Positions 1 through 9,790 of a stretch of DNA of 64,000 nt are shown here, piece after piece. The notes beneath the pieces are model-generated. The model saw nothing but the letters and a program-made list of their open reading frames with translations. It did not search any database and was not told the origin of the DNA. The DNA is taken from positions 4,898,001-4,962,000 of the forward strand of contig OY751487.1 of NCBI GenBank assembly GCA_963565915.1, given 5' to 3'. This stretch comes from Entoloma clypeatum (taxonomy: Eukaryota; Basidiomycota; Agaricomycetes; Agaricales; Entolomataceae). Every line of letters begins with the position of its first letter. Within the stretch, counting starts at the first letter, position 1. Position numbers and translations under genes: made by a program.

Positions 1-750
1 AGATTTCTCTTCTTCGTGCATTGCAAAGTCACTCATCTCTGCGGTGAAGTGCATACTAGCGCCGGAATCCATGATCCACTCAGCGTCATTAGTATCTTTG
101 GATTTGTTCTTACATTTTGAACATGAAGCAAAATGATCATATATTTCCTCCATGAAGGAGGCAGCAACGACAGGTGATTTTAAATAACTACGACCCGGTT
201 CTAGTGACTCATCACGATTCTGGGTGTGTTCTTCTGTCATTGTGTGCTCATGTGAAACTTGTGAAAGAACATACCTCAGGTCGTTGCATGATGATCCTCC
301 GAAAAGCTCGTTGTCGACTTCATCTGCCCAACTGAAATGCATCCGCTTGGATGGTCCAGGTTCATCTTCATCATACTCGTATTCCTCATCGAAGTCCATC
401 ACGGTATCGGCATTATAATCTTGGCGTTCCATTAGGAACAGGGAAGCCTCGTCCATTACCTCATTGTCAGGGGTCGAATATATCCCCAGAATGTCTTCAG
501 GGTATATGACATTATTGATGTTTTGGAGGGTCTGGGATGTTCCCACAATGCCAAGAGATGTGACAATGTCGCGCACTGCCTGCATCTCAGGGTACATCGA
601 CGGTTGATTTACCGGAGCACCTGTGAAGCATTGCGCAGATGTGTTTGTCATGTGATCGAGGAGTTCTCTTGCACCAGCAGTCATGATGTGTTCAGCGGGA
701 CTAGATGTCAACCGCGATTTGAGGGGAGGAGGACGACGGGGGTCAGTCAT
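1..750 (-). CDS. Copia-1 pol, N-terminal part (protease region), partial
   Basis: An open frame of 250 codons starts with ATG at 750 and runs off the left edge without a stop. Its last third contains a Cys-rich stretch followed by WIMDSGASMHF, the D-S-G aspartic protease signature of Ty1/copia polyproteins. Copia-2 has the equivalent WILDSGASLHF at 4740-4775. The first 200 residues are acidic linker rich in Asp and Glu. The ATG overlaps the gag stop as ATGACTGA. I think the frame was originally continuous with gag (see the C9 run at 768-776), so this ATG is probably not a real start. The reading frame shows no other damage, so Copia-1 may be young. Domain identity is confident; separate expression is not. 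Confidence 0.8.
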   Translation of the reverse strand, partial: MTDPRRPPPLKSRLTSSPAEHIMTAGARELLDHMTNTSAQCFTGAPVNQPSMYPEMQAVRDIVTSLGIVGTSQTLQNINNVIYPEDILGIYSTPDNEVMDEASLFLMERQDYNADTVMDFDEEYEYDEDEPGPSKRMHFSWADEVDNELFGGSSCNDLRYVLSQVSHEHTMTEEHTQNRDESLEPGRSYLKSPVVAASFMEEIYDHFASCSKCKNKSKDTNDAEWIMDSGASMHFTAEMSDFAMHEEEKS

Positions 751-1741
751 TGGAGTAGAAGATTGTTGGGGGGGGGATGACGCGTCCTGAGCCTGTGACA
801 GTGGTGAAGGGAAATGTTGGCAGATTCATAGTCATTGCCAACGAGGCAATATGAGAGCAGCCGGCAGTGTCACCTGCAGCAGCCTCTTGGGCGCGCTGGG
901 CCTTTTTCCAACTCCGCGACCCTTCCTTTTTGGGTACAAACGGCTGCTTCTTGTTTTGATCACCGGAATTGTTCAATGGTGTCTCTTTTGCCTTTCCTTC
1001 TCCTTTGTTCTGTTGATGAGGTTTGCCGGAATTCTGGTTTGACCCAGAAGCATCAGCAGGTCCCAGACCATTGCGCCAGGGGGGTCCCTGTCCTTTCCGC
1101 TTGACAGCGGAGATCTTGTTGGCAGCCGGAAGTTGTGCTTCGGCTTGTATGCGCATATGCTCCGTGGTTACAATCTCTTCAACATCTGTAAGTTTGAAAG
1201 TATCTAACTTCCATTCTTTGGCCAGATGCGAACCAAGATGTTTCCACTTGGGAGGTAGACGGTGCACAGCAAGCATCCCTTGCAATTTAGGAGCGAAGGG
1301 GATCTTGTGCCCGTCAAGGCGTGCCAAGAGATCACAGAATTTAGAAAATTCCGGACGGGGGTCACCACCAGTCAGGTGCCAATTGAGAGTCAAGGCGAAG
1401 TCCTTGAACATCTCATCAGGGCCTTTGTTCTCAAAGAGAGTTTTCAGCTGATCCCAAACCTCTTTCGAAGTCTGGAATGCTGTAACCTCATGCTTTACAG
1501 ACTCCACCAGAGATAAGACGATTGTGCAGCGCGCTTTCAAGTCTTTCTCCTTCCACTTGCGGAACTCCTTTCGTTGTTCAGACATCGAAGCAGCTGTCAG
1601 GGAGGTTGGCTGTAACCAGTCCCCAGATACGAGCATCCAGGTCCCTTCAAACTGTAAAAACCCTGTCATCTTATCGCTCCACTCCTTCCAGTTAGAGCCG
1701 GTCATCTTGACGACAGTGGATTTGTAATCAAAAGAAGACAT
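743..1741 (-). CDS. Copia-1 Gag
   Basis: The frame starts at the Met at 1741 (MSSFDYKSTVVKMTGSNW) and ends at 743. The frame is also open up to a Met at 1798, but the 1741 Met aligns with the start of the Copia-2 Gag. The protein has the layout of copia Gag: an N-terminal block ending in a Trp-rich TWMLVSGDW motif (Copia-2: GVWRLVSGD), a central helical region with KARCTIVLSLVESVKHEV and a STKEVWDQLK-like stretch (UBN2/DUF4219-type Gag), and a basic Lys/Gln-rich tail. No CCHC zinc knuckle is visible. Gag would form the virus-like particle in the cytoplasm. The last 14 residues are probably an artefact of a one-base shift in a nine-C run, because without it the frame joins the pol frame. Confidence 0.8.
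   Translation of the reverse strand: MSSFDYKSTVVKMTGSNWKEWSDKMTGFLQFEGTWMLVSGDWLQPTSLTAASMSEQRKEFRKWKEKDLKARCTIVLSLVESVKHEVTAFQTSKEVWDQLKTLFENKGPDEMFKDFALTLNWHLTGGDPRPEFSKFCDLLARLDGHKIPFAPKLQGMLAVHRLPPKWKHLGSHLAKEWKLDTFKLTDVEEIVTTEHMRIQAEAQLPAANKISAVKRKGQGPPWRNGLGPADASGSNQNSGKPHQQNKGEGKAKETPLNNSGDQNKKQPFVPKKEGSRSWKKAQRAQEAAAGDTAGCSHIASLAMTMNLPTFPFTTVTGSGRVIPPPTIFYSND
768..776 (-). other. Nine-base C run causing the Copia-1 gag/pol frame break
   Basis: Nine consecutive G on the plus strand (C on the coding strand) sit just before the Gag stop. With eight C the codons would continue into the downstream pol frame without a stop, as in a one-ORF copia polyprotein. This may be a real slippage mutation, a programmed site or a sequencing error. 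Confidence 0.6.
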
Positions 1742-2112
1742 GATTTGATGCGAAGGGTGAGAGCGCAAAAGACTGGAAATAGAATGTGTCAGTCGCATGT
1801 CAAATCACTGGATCTTAGATGAAACAGGGACACAGCAACATGTGTTTTACTCCACTAGGGTCCATCAGACCCCTATTCCACATTTAACATCATACACAGA
1901 GTTAACTGGTAGACACATGTATGGAGGCAGATGGGCATCGCGATCATCGGGGTATTATCGCCCGGATCTGCTAGCTCATCACGCTACACGATGATGTGGG
2001 ATTAAACATCCACATAATCATTAATGTTGTAAAGGTGCACTTAATCTATCGTGTTCACGATGTAGCGGCATTGAGTCTACTAAGACTGCCAGCGACGAGC
2101 GCAATGGTGAGT

Positions 2113-2128
2113 CTCAGGGCTCATAACC
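2113..2128 (-). other. Copia-1 primer-binding site (internal initiator-tRNA-Met type)
   Basis: The element strand reads GGTTATGAGCCCTGAG directly after an LTR-like end in CCAACA. Copia-2 has GGTTATGGGCCCCGG at the same relative place (6671-6685). Both complement the GGGCCCATAACC anticodon-arm region of initiator tRNA-Met, the half-tRNA primer used by many copia elements. The match between two independent elements makes the call reasonable. Confidence 0.6.
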
Positions 2129-2277
2129 TGTTGGAACAGCATACGAGCACATCAACGCTGGAGGTGATCACAGCGGATGCGTTGTCTTGCAGTCCTAGTA
2201 TACTCTATGCTACGCGCTACAGATCGTGTATCTACGATAGAGAGAGATCCTACTACTAACCTTGAGAGGTGTTTGCA
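2129..2277 (-). repeat. Copia-1 5' LTR remnant
   Basis: The stretch between the primer-binding site and the broken end of Copia-2 pol should be the 5' LTR of Copia-1. Its inner end CCAACA is clear, but I cannot find the expected matching TGTTGG outer end or a TATA box. The LTR therefore seems truncated, and the outer boundary (2277-2285) is uncertain. The 370 bases from 1742 to 2112 are the untranslated leader and hold no other recognisable feature. Confidence 0.4.
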
Positions 2278-2285
2278 GGTGGGGG

Positions 2286-5009
2286 TTACTTGGTAAGAGC
2301 ATTATATTGTTTCTCAAGGTAGGGTACTTGATCAATGAAGATCCTCTTCCCACGTTGCCTTATTTGGATAGAGAGAAATTCTTTTGGTTCCCCATCAGGG
2401 ACTAGGTGGCCTAGGTCCCTACATTCCCATGTTGTCATGAAGGCCTTCTTCTTTTCCAGCGTGTATTCCCGGTTTGTGCCGAGAAAAGCAGAGTCATCGA
2501 CATAAATGACGGCGATCACAGTTTCCCCTTTGGTACTTGTGTGAATGAAAACTCCCGCATCGGAGTGAAGCCGGGCAAAGCCGAGCTTTTTCATGGAGGA
2601 ATCGAGTTCCCTCCACCAGGCTAATGCGGCCTGCTTGAGTCCGTATAGGGCTTTGTATAGTTGGTACACGAGGTTTTCTTTCCCTTTTACTATGTAGCCC
2701 TCAGGCTGTCGCATGTAAATTACCTCACGGAGTGTTCCATAGAGGAAGGCTGCTGAGACGTCCAAGAGTGTCATGAACCACCCTTCAAGGGCTGTCAATG
2801 CCAGAATCAATCGGACTGTCTCGTATCTCACTACTGGTGAGAAGATCTGATCGAAGTCAATCCCTTCTACCTGTGAGAAACCTTTTGCAACAAGGCGCGC
2901 TTTCAAACGCCCATCAGATTTTTCGTTGTAAACCCATTTGTTCCTTAGAGCTTTCCTCCCTGTAGGTAGGGGTACTAACTCCGTGATCACCCCGCGGCTT
3001 TTGAGCATGTCTAGCTCTTTTCGTTCTGCCGCATACCAATCTTCTTTGTTCGGAAGAGAGTATATGTCTTTGTGTGACATTTCGATGATGCCTACTTGGA
3101 TGGAGATTGCCTCCATCAGGAGATCGTTCATCCATGCCGTTTGACCGCCCAATCTACGTCTTCGATCCATTTTTTCAAGATCAGAAGCAGGGGTGTTTTC
3201 CCCATAGATGCTGTCTGGCATTCTCCGAACTCGTCGTTCCCTGATCGGTCGATCTGGTACTTGCTCGGGCTCTGGAGTGGGTACTCGTGGCTCGTCATCG
3301 GGCTCACTACGCGGCAAATCATCGTCTGATTCAGGGTGATCCTGTCCAGTGGGAACAGGGTCGCGAGGTTTTTTGTAATGACTGTCATTGTCATCGTTTC
3401 CGGGGATGAGGTCCTCAAACTCATCAGCCGGTTCTGGGTTTTCCATTTCTGGATGGTTCTCTGGTAAAGGGTCGATGTGGCATCTAGGGTACTTGCTTTC
3501 ATCAAAGATAGCTTTCCCACCCATGAAAATTGTATTAGTCTCAGGATCCATGAAACGGTATCCTTTGACCCCTGGCTTTGATCCGAGATAAATCATCAAT
3601 CGAGATCTAGACTCCAGGGAATTTCTACGTTTTTCTTTTGGGATATACACATATGCCTGACATCCGAAGACTCTGATGCTTGACATATCGGGGATCTCAT
3701 TGGTCACCCTGAAGTAAGGGGTATTCCATTCGAGACGCTGCATGGGGGTTCTGTTGTAGAGAAAAGCTGCATGTTCCAAACAGAATTCCCACCACATAGG
3801 TGGTAAGCACGCGTCGAAGCGCAAGGCCTGAGATTTCTCCCACAGGGTTCGATTTATCCGTTCTGCTCGACCGTTCTGCTGGTGCTGATACGGGAGCATG
3901 ACGTCAATCAGAATTCCATGATCGGCAAGTATATCCTTGTATTCGTTAAATTCTCCACCTCCATCAACTCGCCATTTCTTAGGAGTGGCGGCGAATTGAT
4001 TCTGGATCATCGCAAGGAATTGTCGTAGTGCCATGACAGCATCCGACTTCTTCCTAAGCAAGACGACCCAGACGTGGGATGAAAAATCGTCCAAAAACGT
4101 AAGGAAATATTTATATTTGTGATATGATGCCGTGGATATTTGTTTAAGATCGGAATGGATCAGATCAAAGGTTTTTGTTGCCCTTGTTATCGAATTTGGA
4201 TATGACTGATTCGGCATTTTCCCTTTGAGGCAACCTGTGCAACTTTCCTGTGATTTCTCATGTACTAGTGTTTCAGGTACCCCTTTGGTACTGGTGGGAA
4301 TCTTTCGGAGTGCTTGATCATTTGGGTGACCAAGGCGCTTGTGCCATGTTTCAACAGTGATTTTGCTTGAGATCGCATGGATCTGGTCATAGCGTATTTC
4401 AGTGTCTAACCAGTAAATGGTTTGACCAAGGATGTGGGGCGAAAACTGGATTTTGCTCAGCCCTTTGGAGATGTTAATTTCTCCACAAGTCCCGTCTACT
4501 TTGTAACCATGGTTAAGGAAGACGCCTAGGGACAATAGGCGTGTGTCCATGTCCGGGATGTAGAACACCGGTCTGAGAAGATGGGTTTTAATTTCCCCAT
4601 TTAGGGTGTGCCGTACTGGAACGGCCCCAACTCCGAGTATTTCCAGTTTCTTCCCTTTAGCTGCAGTTTGGACGAATCGCTTGACCGTGAGAGGTCTATA
4701 ATATGCGAAGTCCTTAAACTCATAGGTGAAGTGTAAAGAGGCGCCGGAATCTAATATCCATTGCGCGCGTTCTTTTTCCTTACAATGTGTACAAGAAGCA
4801 AAATGTTTAATATATTTTTTATGTAAATCACTGCTAAAGTGATCTACGCATTCTGTACTGGTACTGGCTATTATGTCATACGTCTGTTGAGAGGTATTGT
4901 TAGCTTTCTGCAATTGGTAAGGTTTAAGAAAGGGTTTTGACGAACCGTCAAGTTCTATTTCGTCCTCAAATACATCCAGCCCCATCCGTTCCTGGTCGAT
5001 GTCCATCAT
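2286..5009 (-). CDS. Copia-2 Pol (protease, integrase, reverse transcriptase), 3'-truncated
   Basis: A 907-codon open frame has the Ty1/copia domain order. It begins with aspartic protease (DSG near residue 87), then a GAG-pre-integrase HxxxH-CxxC zinc region (WHKRLGHP ... CTGCLKGK). The integrase core follows, with DLIHSDL, a second Asp in KKWRVDGGGEF, and the Glu in the QQNGRAERINRTL stretch. The reverse transcriptase has YVDD near residue 836. RNase H is missing: the frame stops right after YLEKQYNALTK, where Copia-1 LTR sequence begins. Copia-1 therefore inserted here and separated the rest. The frame is also open upstream to the stop at 5142, where it is in phase with gag, so the element probably made one Gag-Pol polyprotein. 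Confidence 0.9.
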   Translation of the reverse strand: MMDIDQERMGLDVFEDEIELDGSSKPFLKPYQLQKANNTSQQTYDIIASTSTECVDHFSSDLHKKYIKHFASCTHCKEKERAQWILDSGASLHFTYEFKDFAYYRPLTVKRFVQTAAKGKKLEILGVGAVPVRHTLNGEIKTHLLRPVFYIPDMDTRLLSLGVFLNHGYKVDGTCGEINISKGLSKIQFSPHILGQTIYWLDTEIRYDQIHAISSKITVETWHKRLGHPNDQALRKIPTSTKGVPETLVHEKSQESCTGCLKGKMPNQSYPNSITRATKTFDLIHSDLKQISTASYHKYKYFLTFLDDFSSHVWVVLLRKKSDAVMALRQFLAMIQNQFAATPKKWRVDGGGEFNEYKDILADHGILIDVMLPYQHQQNGRAERINRTLWEKSQALRFDACLPPMWWEFCLEHAAFLYNRTPMQRLEWNTPYFRVTNEIPDMSSIRVFGCQAYVYIPKEKRRNSLESRSRLMIYLGSKPGVKGYRFMDPETNTIFMGGKAIFDESKYPRCHIDPLPENHPEMENPEPADEFEDLIPGNDDNDSHYKKPRDPVPTGQDHPESDDDLPRSEPDDEPRVPTPEPEQVPDRPIRERRVRRMPDSIYGENTPASDLEKMDRRRRLGGQTAWMNDLLMEAISIQVGIIEMSHKDIYSLPNKEDWYAAERKELDMLKSRGVITELVPLPTGRKALRNKWVYNEKSDGRLKARLVAKGFSQVEGIDFDQIFSPVVRYETVRLILALTALEGWFMTLLDVSAAFLYGTLREVIYMRQPEGYIVKGKENLVYQLYKALYGLKQAALAWWRELDSSMKKLGFARLHSDAGVFIHTSTKGETVIAVIYVDDSAFLGTNREYTLEKKKAFMTTWECRDLGHLVPDGEPKEFLSIQIRQRGKRIFIDQVPYLEKQYNALTK

Positions 5010-5141
5010 TTTCAGTGATTCTTCTATTGACGGGGCTACGCGACGCTGTTTAGCCGGCCTTTCATCGATGTCAGGAATGATGGTATCTAAGATACGGAGG
5101 TTTGACCCAGAGGGTTGAGCACCAATTTCTTGGGCGAGTCT

Positions 5142-6323
5142 TCACACCCTCTCGTTCTTTTTCCACACAGACGGCTTTCCAGAGGGAAGCCCGGTGTACT
5201 GAGAAGGAGGCGGGTTCATGCGTTGCAGGAGTGACTGCATTTTCTCCGATTCAGGCTGTGCGGTACTCGTAGTTTTCCTGCGGCCCGTTACAGTGGTGAA
5301 GGTAGGTGCATGACGAGGAGGGAGAGGGCAAGGGGCACGTTGACGAGGAGGAAGGGGACAAGGAGCAGGACGATGAAGGGGTTGCTCAATGGCTGGTGCA
5401 ATGAACTCGACCATTTCCTCAGCTTGGTCGTTTTCTGCGTTGTTGGCGCGCTTCTTCTGGTTGCGCCAGCGTCCCTTTCCCTTCTTCTTTTCAGAAGCGG
5501 TACTCGGGTTGGTCGAGTTAGGCTGCTCGTCAGCATTGTTACGCGAGGTACTCGGCGCTGTCTGCTTTTCCCATTTGGGGTCTTGCCCCTTTCGCTTGGT
5601 CCCGGAGATTTTCCGGGCCTGCTCGTTGGACGCCCGAGTAGACCCAATCGCATACTTGCGCCTGTACTCCGATACGATGCTGTCGGCGACGGCCTGCCAT
5701 GTGAAATCATCGGCGTCGTAGACCTGGAAGAGGGCGGTGGAGAGCGACGACCAAGCATTGGGAATGGCACTTGCCAGGATCATAGCTTGCATGAGGTCAG
5801 GCACGACGAAATTCGATTCGCTGAGGCGAGCGAAGAGTGATCCTAGGCGTTCGATCTCTGGCACAGGGTCCCGACCTGACAGTTTGAAGGAGGCAGCGGC
5901 CTTAAAATCGCCGAATATGGTGGCGGGGGAGACTTTTGAATATGTGTCCTTTAATGATGTCCAGGCTTCCTTCGAGGTCTTGGCGTCTTTGATGTGTCTC
6001 CTGATGGCTTCGGAGACCTTGAGGCAGATGGAACCGAGGGCCATGTCATTGTCCCTGATCCAGGTCTTCCTTTCTTTGTGGAAGGCGGGCTGGTCGACGG
6101 TGACGGTGATGACTGGAGGCTGGGTTGCAGACGTCGAGGTGGCAGAGGCAGGAGCGGAGACCGTGACGGTGAAGTCCTCGATAGTGGGGCGCTCAATGTC
6201 GCCGGATACGAGGCGCCAGACTCCTTAATGGAGGAGGTAGGACTTCATCTTCTTGGCCCAACTTTGATAGTCGATGCCGTCGAAGATGGCGATGGAGTCG
6301 AGGGCGGAGCGAGAGGTAGACAT
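5142..6323 (-). pseudogene. Copia-2 gag with two nonsense codons
   Basis: The coding strand starts at ATG 6323 (MSTSRSALDSIAIFDGIDY) and reads 32 codons to a TAA at 6225-6227. It then continues in the same frame as GVWRLVSGD through a copia-type Gag of about 390 codons, ending at TGA 5142-5144. The frame reopens in phase into pol, so the TGA lies inside what was probably a single Gag-Pol ORF; its context GTG TGA AGA fits a CGA-to-TGA change. The middle contains an LKDTYSKVSPATIFGDFK stretch typical of UBN2-like Gag, and the C-terminal third is Pro/Arg-rich. The element cannot make its own Gag without suppression of these stops. Confidence 0.8.
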
Positions 6324-6670
6324 TTTAATGAATCTAAAAGGAGTTTTCCCAATCAGTGATGTGTTATGAATATGATTCAAGAAAACAATTAAATGATTCC
6401 TTATGACATATTCCCTTTAGGAATAGCGGTCACGGGAAAACCCTTTATATGTCAGAAATGTATAAGGTGCGATCAACGTTTCCACATGGAGTGTACTAGG
6501 TCAATCCCCTTAGGGACGTCTCATGACAGGTACTTGTCGTAATGACGTTCCCAGGTTCATATGTGAAGAAGTAAGACTCAGAACCTGGATCTTTCGATCG
6601 GTTCTTTGCCAACCAGGGTAGAGTGGGCAGGTACTCGCTGTTGCCAGCGTTTCCCAAGTCCCTCTGCTAT

Positions 6671-6685
6671 CCGGGGCCCATAACC
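6671..6685 (-). other. Copia-2 primer-binding site
   Basis: GGTTATGGGCCCCGG on the element strand lies immediately inside the LTR end at 6686. It complements the middle of initiator tRNA-Met (CCCATAACC core). Bases 6324-6670 are the untranslated leader with no other feature seen. Confidence 0.6.
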
Positions 6686-6994
6686 TGTTGAAGTTCCACC
6701 TGGGCGCTAGCCACAGATGTACTGAGCAACACAGCTACAGTGGAAGTAATCTACTCTACCGTTCTAGTCACTTACTTGGTTGGGAAGGGTGAGGCTGGTG
6801 AGAGCGGTTGAGGCTGGTAAGAGCGATGGAGCTGGTTAAGAGTCAAGAGACAACTTGTTGATATTGACAGTTTCCTGGTCTTATATACCGTACTACTGTT
6901 TGTACCAACCAAACAAGTATGTAATGAAGATATGTAAAGGTCACGTGATGTAATCTAATCTAATCTAATCTACGTGATGGGAAAAGTTTCAACA
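6686..6994 (-). repeat. Copia-2 5' LTR (309 bp)
   Basis: On the plus strand it begins TGTTGAAGTTCC and ends AAGTTTCAACA, giving the TG..CA ends with a short inverted repeat expected of an LTR. It has a TATATAAG promoter motif in element orientation near 6885 and a (TAATC)n microsatellite-like stretch near 6950-6970. A 310-bp solo copy of the same LTR in the opposite orientation lies at 15685-15994. The outer flank (from 6995) is Gypsy-A sequence, so Copia-2 jumped into Gypsy-A copy A1. Confidence 0.85.
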
Positions 6995-8560
6995 AGCAAG
7001 ACGACAAATGGCACCCCATCGTGTTCTTGTCGCGGACCATGTCTGCGGCCGAACAGAATTACGAGATATACGACAAGGAACTTCTGGCAGTCGTGGAAGC
7101 ATTGAAAGATTGGAGACACTATCTGCTCGAAGCCAAGGAACGTTTTGAAATCTTGACCGATCACAAGAACCTGGAATATTTCCGTCGTCCTCAGGACCTG
7201 AATCAATGACAGTGACGCTGGAAAATGAAGTTACAAGACTATGACTTCGAATTACAGCATGTGCCCGGCAAGACCAATGCGAAAGCGGACATCCTGTCAC
7301 GCTTACCCTGGTATGAAGCGGAACTCGAACCACAGGACAGTGACCAAATGCTCAAGGAGGGACTATTCTTGAAACGGTTGGAATCAGAAGATGTGGTACA
7401 AATGGAGATTTTCACGGAGGAACAATTCTTTGAAGGGGGTGAAACATCTGATTCCATCAAAATTGGAAACGTCAGGACCATCAAAAATCCGTGGATTGCA
7501 CGCATCAAGGGTTCAAACTGCATGGAGACAAAAGTAGCCCAGGGTCTAAAGAAGAATCCTCATTGGTATCAACAGGAAAACGGCATCACATATGCAGGTG
7601 AACGAGTCTATGTCCCGCCAGATCCACAACTACAACAAGAGTTGATGTTCGAAGCGCATGACTCACCAGTGGCTGGACACCCAGGACAGTACCAAACGCA
7701 TGAACTCCTCACTCGCACGTACTGGTGGCCTACCATCTTACATGATGTGAAGAAGTACGTAAAAGGTTGCGACACCTGTCAACGAAACAAGATCAACCGA
7801 CAAAAGCGACATGCCCCGTTGCATCCCCATGCGGCACCAAGTCACCCATGGGAAGACATAGGGATAGACGTTGTGGGACCAATACCAGAATTTCCAGTAC
7901 AATGACAAAGAACATCAGGCAACGAAGCACACCCCATTCTACCTCAACTACGGTTTACATCTGTGGAAGGGAGAACTCGTGTTAGAAGATACCAATCTGG
8001 CTGCCAACGACTTCTTGGAAAAACTCAAACAGGCACGAGAAGAAGCCAATGCTGCGCTGAAACAAGCACAGGATCAGATGAAGAAGACAGTTGACACACG
8101 GCGAAGTCCGTCTCGGGACTACCACATCAGAGACAAGGTGTGGCTAGAAGGGACTAACATCAGGACGGACAGTTCCTTGAAGAAACTTCATGCACTCCAA
8201 CATGGACCATTCAAAGTCCTGGAGAAGAAAGGAGCTAGCACATACCTCCTTGATCTTCCAAGGACTTGGAAAATGATTCACCCTGTATTCAATGAGACCC
8301 TGTTGTCACCATACAAAACTCCAAAGTACGCCATCCAGAAGAAGAAACCAGCTCCAGACCCGGTCATCGTCGAAGGGTGGGAAGAGTATCATGTGTCCGC
8401 GATCCTAGATTCTCGGAAGTTCCATGGAAAGATCCAGTATCTTGTCCAATGGGAAGGGTATGGTCCAGAAGAGAACACATGGGAACCTCGGACTAATGTC
8501 CAGAACGCTCAAAGCTTGATCCATGATTTCCATCGGCAAAACCCGTCACGTCCACGATAA
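6995..8560 (+). pseudogene. Gypsy-A copy A1 pol remnant (RNase H, integrase ends, chromodomain)
   Basis: This is a 5'-truncated, internally deleted copy of the Pol found complete at 26687-30295. It opens inside RNase H (LSRTMSAAEQNYEIYDKELL) and stops at TGA 7207-7209, where copy A2 has CGA. It resumes with the integrase HHCC zinc finger (HDSPVAGHPGQ ... CDTCQRNK). It then jumps from the first catalytic Asp region (VGPIPE) to the integrase C-terminus, losing about 350 bases. The loss removes most of the DDE core and shifts the frame. The final part (7871-8560) is open and ends with a chromodomain (YLVQWEGYGPEENTWEP). The left end is cut by the Copia-2 LTR. Confidence 0.88.
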
Positions 8561-8681
8561 AAGACAACCGTTGGAATCAGCAACAGCATCGACCTCATCA
8601 GTCAAAACCCACCGAGTTCTCCGCTCCGTCTTCAATATAGCTACTCCATTCTTCCTCTATCTCTCCAACATCCTCCACACC

Positions 8682-9050
8682 ATGTCCACCGCCACTGTCA
8701 CCACCACATCCACTGAAACCAACCCCGCCATCACCGCTCTCATGGGTGAAGCCCTCTCCATGAGAGACCAGATCCACGCGCTAGAAGCCTCGCTCGCCGA
8801 CATCCTGCATCGACAGATGCACATCCGCCTCCATTCTTTATCCGACCTCCCCGTCGCACCAACCCCCGAAGAAAAACAAATCCTCGGGAACTACACCCGT
8901 ACGCTGGTCATTGAAAACCGGCGCATCCGACTAGCCGTCCGGAGTCTTGAGCTCGCCATCGCCATCAACGAAGAGCTAATAGACAATTGGAGCCTCAAGG
9001 AGAATGGCTCCTGGCCAAACAACGACGATGCCAGAGAATGGGGACAATGA
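8682..9050 (+). CDS. Gypsy-A ORF3, copy A1 (122 aa, unknown function)
   Basis: A small frame lies between pol and the polypurine tract and recurs at the same place in all four Gypsy-A copies (also 30413, 48635, 63117). The core ALSMRDQIHALE..ADILHRQMHIRLHSL is almost invariant, followed by a variable hinge, a conserved ENRR..LA helix and a charged tail. The composition suggests two or three amphipathic helices, perhaps a coiled coil. No signal peptide, membrane segment or known motif is visible. Conservation with full length in elements whose pol is broken suggests it was translated and selected in the parents. The position recalls an env-like slot, but nothing in the protein supports an envelope role. 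Confidence 0.65.
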   Translation: MSTATVTTTSTETNPAITALMGEALSMRDQIHALEASLADILHRQMHIRLHSLSDLPVAPTPEEKQILGNYTRTLVIENRRIRLAVRSLELAIAINEELIDNWSLKENGSWPNNDDAREWGQ

Positions 9051-9084
9051 CTCTGTGAGGACACAGAGCTTGAGGAGGGGAACA

Positions 9085-9472
9085 TGTTACGGACTTACCG
9101 GTTTGTATGTTATGCACTTTTCCCTTCCATCATACCTTCGTTATTTCTTTGACTCATCAGACCGCTTATTCATTTACCTTTACTCTACCATTCTCCTTTA
9201 GTATACTTCGCTCCCGCGCTGACTCGCACTCCGCAGTAGGGATTACTCAGTCCGCAGTCGTCTGACTCACTTCGCACTGCCTTTCCGCAGTTACTGACTC
9301 ATCCGCACTGCCTTCCGCAGCTACTGACTCACTCGCTACCGCTCGTAGCCAGTACTATATAAACCCCATGTACCATAGTTACATTCCTTAGATTTAGCAA
9401 TCACTTTGCTCTTCGCCTTTCCACTTCCTGCATACTCTGCCCGAACCTTGGAACGGTTTGTTAAGCATAACA
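9085..9472 (+). repeat. Gypsy-A copy A1 3' LTR (388 bp)
   Basis: It starts TGTTACGGACTTACC directly after the purine tract GAGGAGGGGAACA and ends TTAAGCATAACA. An ACTATATAAACC promoter box lies near 9355. The 3' half is shared with the LTRs of the other Gypsy-A copies (CGCTCCCGCGCTGACTCGC; GAACCTTGGAACGG). The copy A4 LTR at 62695-63082 has the same length. The sequence beyond it is a Tc1-like transposase gene that the element interrupted. Confidence 0.88.
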
Positions 9473-9639
9473 GATGGACGACCACCAGAAGAGAGATTGC
9501 GATGAGGAAGAAGATTCTGAAGCACTCTGGAGACAGTTGGTTGGCTGACACCCAGGTTAGAGGCAATATGACGAGTGGAGTGACCATTGGAGGCCAGAGA
9601 AAGAATGTTTTCCTTGTGGGAAGAGGAGATAGGGCGCAT
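9473..9639 (-). pseudogene. Tc1/mariner-like transposase N-terminus, truncated
   Basis: About 57 codons from Met 9639 (MRPISSSHKENILSLASNG) read as a helix-turn-helix DNA-binding domain: STRHIASNLGVSQPTVSRVL is a typical recognition-helix unit of Tc1-family transposases. The frame is cut at RPSV by the Gypsy-A LTR. No catalytic DDE part is present in the window. Bases 9640-9790 upstream hold nothing I recognise but may be the 5' end of this transposon. Confidence 0.6.
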
Positions 9640-9790
9640 GATTAATTATGGAGGCTGTTGAGGTTGGATTCTTCTTATACAACTTTCCTTGACAGCCCAT
9701 CAGGGTTCTATTCAAGTTCCATCAGTAAGTCATGACAACTGGTTACCATACAACCAGTGAAGCATTTGATTCTGATAATTGCCATAGGTA

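Noticed and set aside
5310..5840. Plus-strand 176-codon frame with Leu-rich stretches
   Set aside because: It is antisense to the Copia-2 gag frame, which has clear family motifs. The open frame is a by-product of the high GC content.
6950..6975. TAATC repeats as a telomere or CRISPR-like array
   Set aside because: It is a short microsatellite inside a copia LTR, also present in the solo LTR. It has no spacer structure and is not the TTAGGG repeat.
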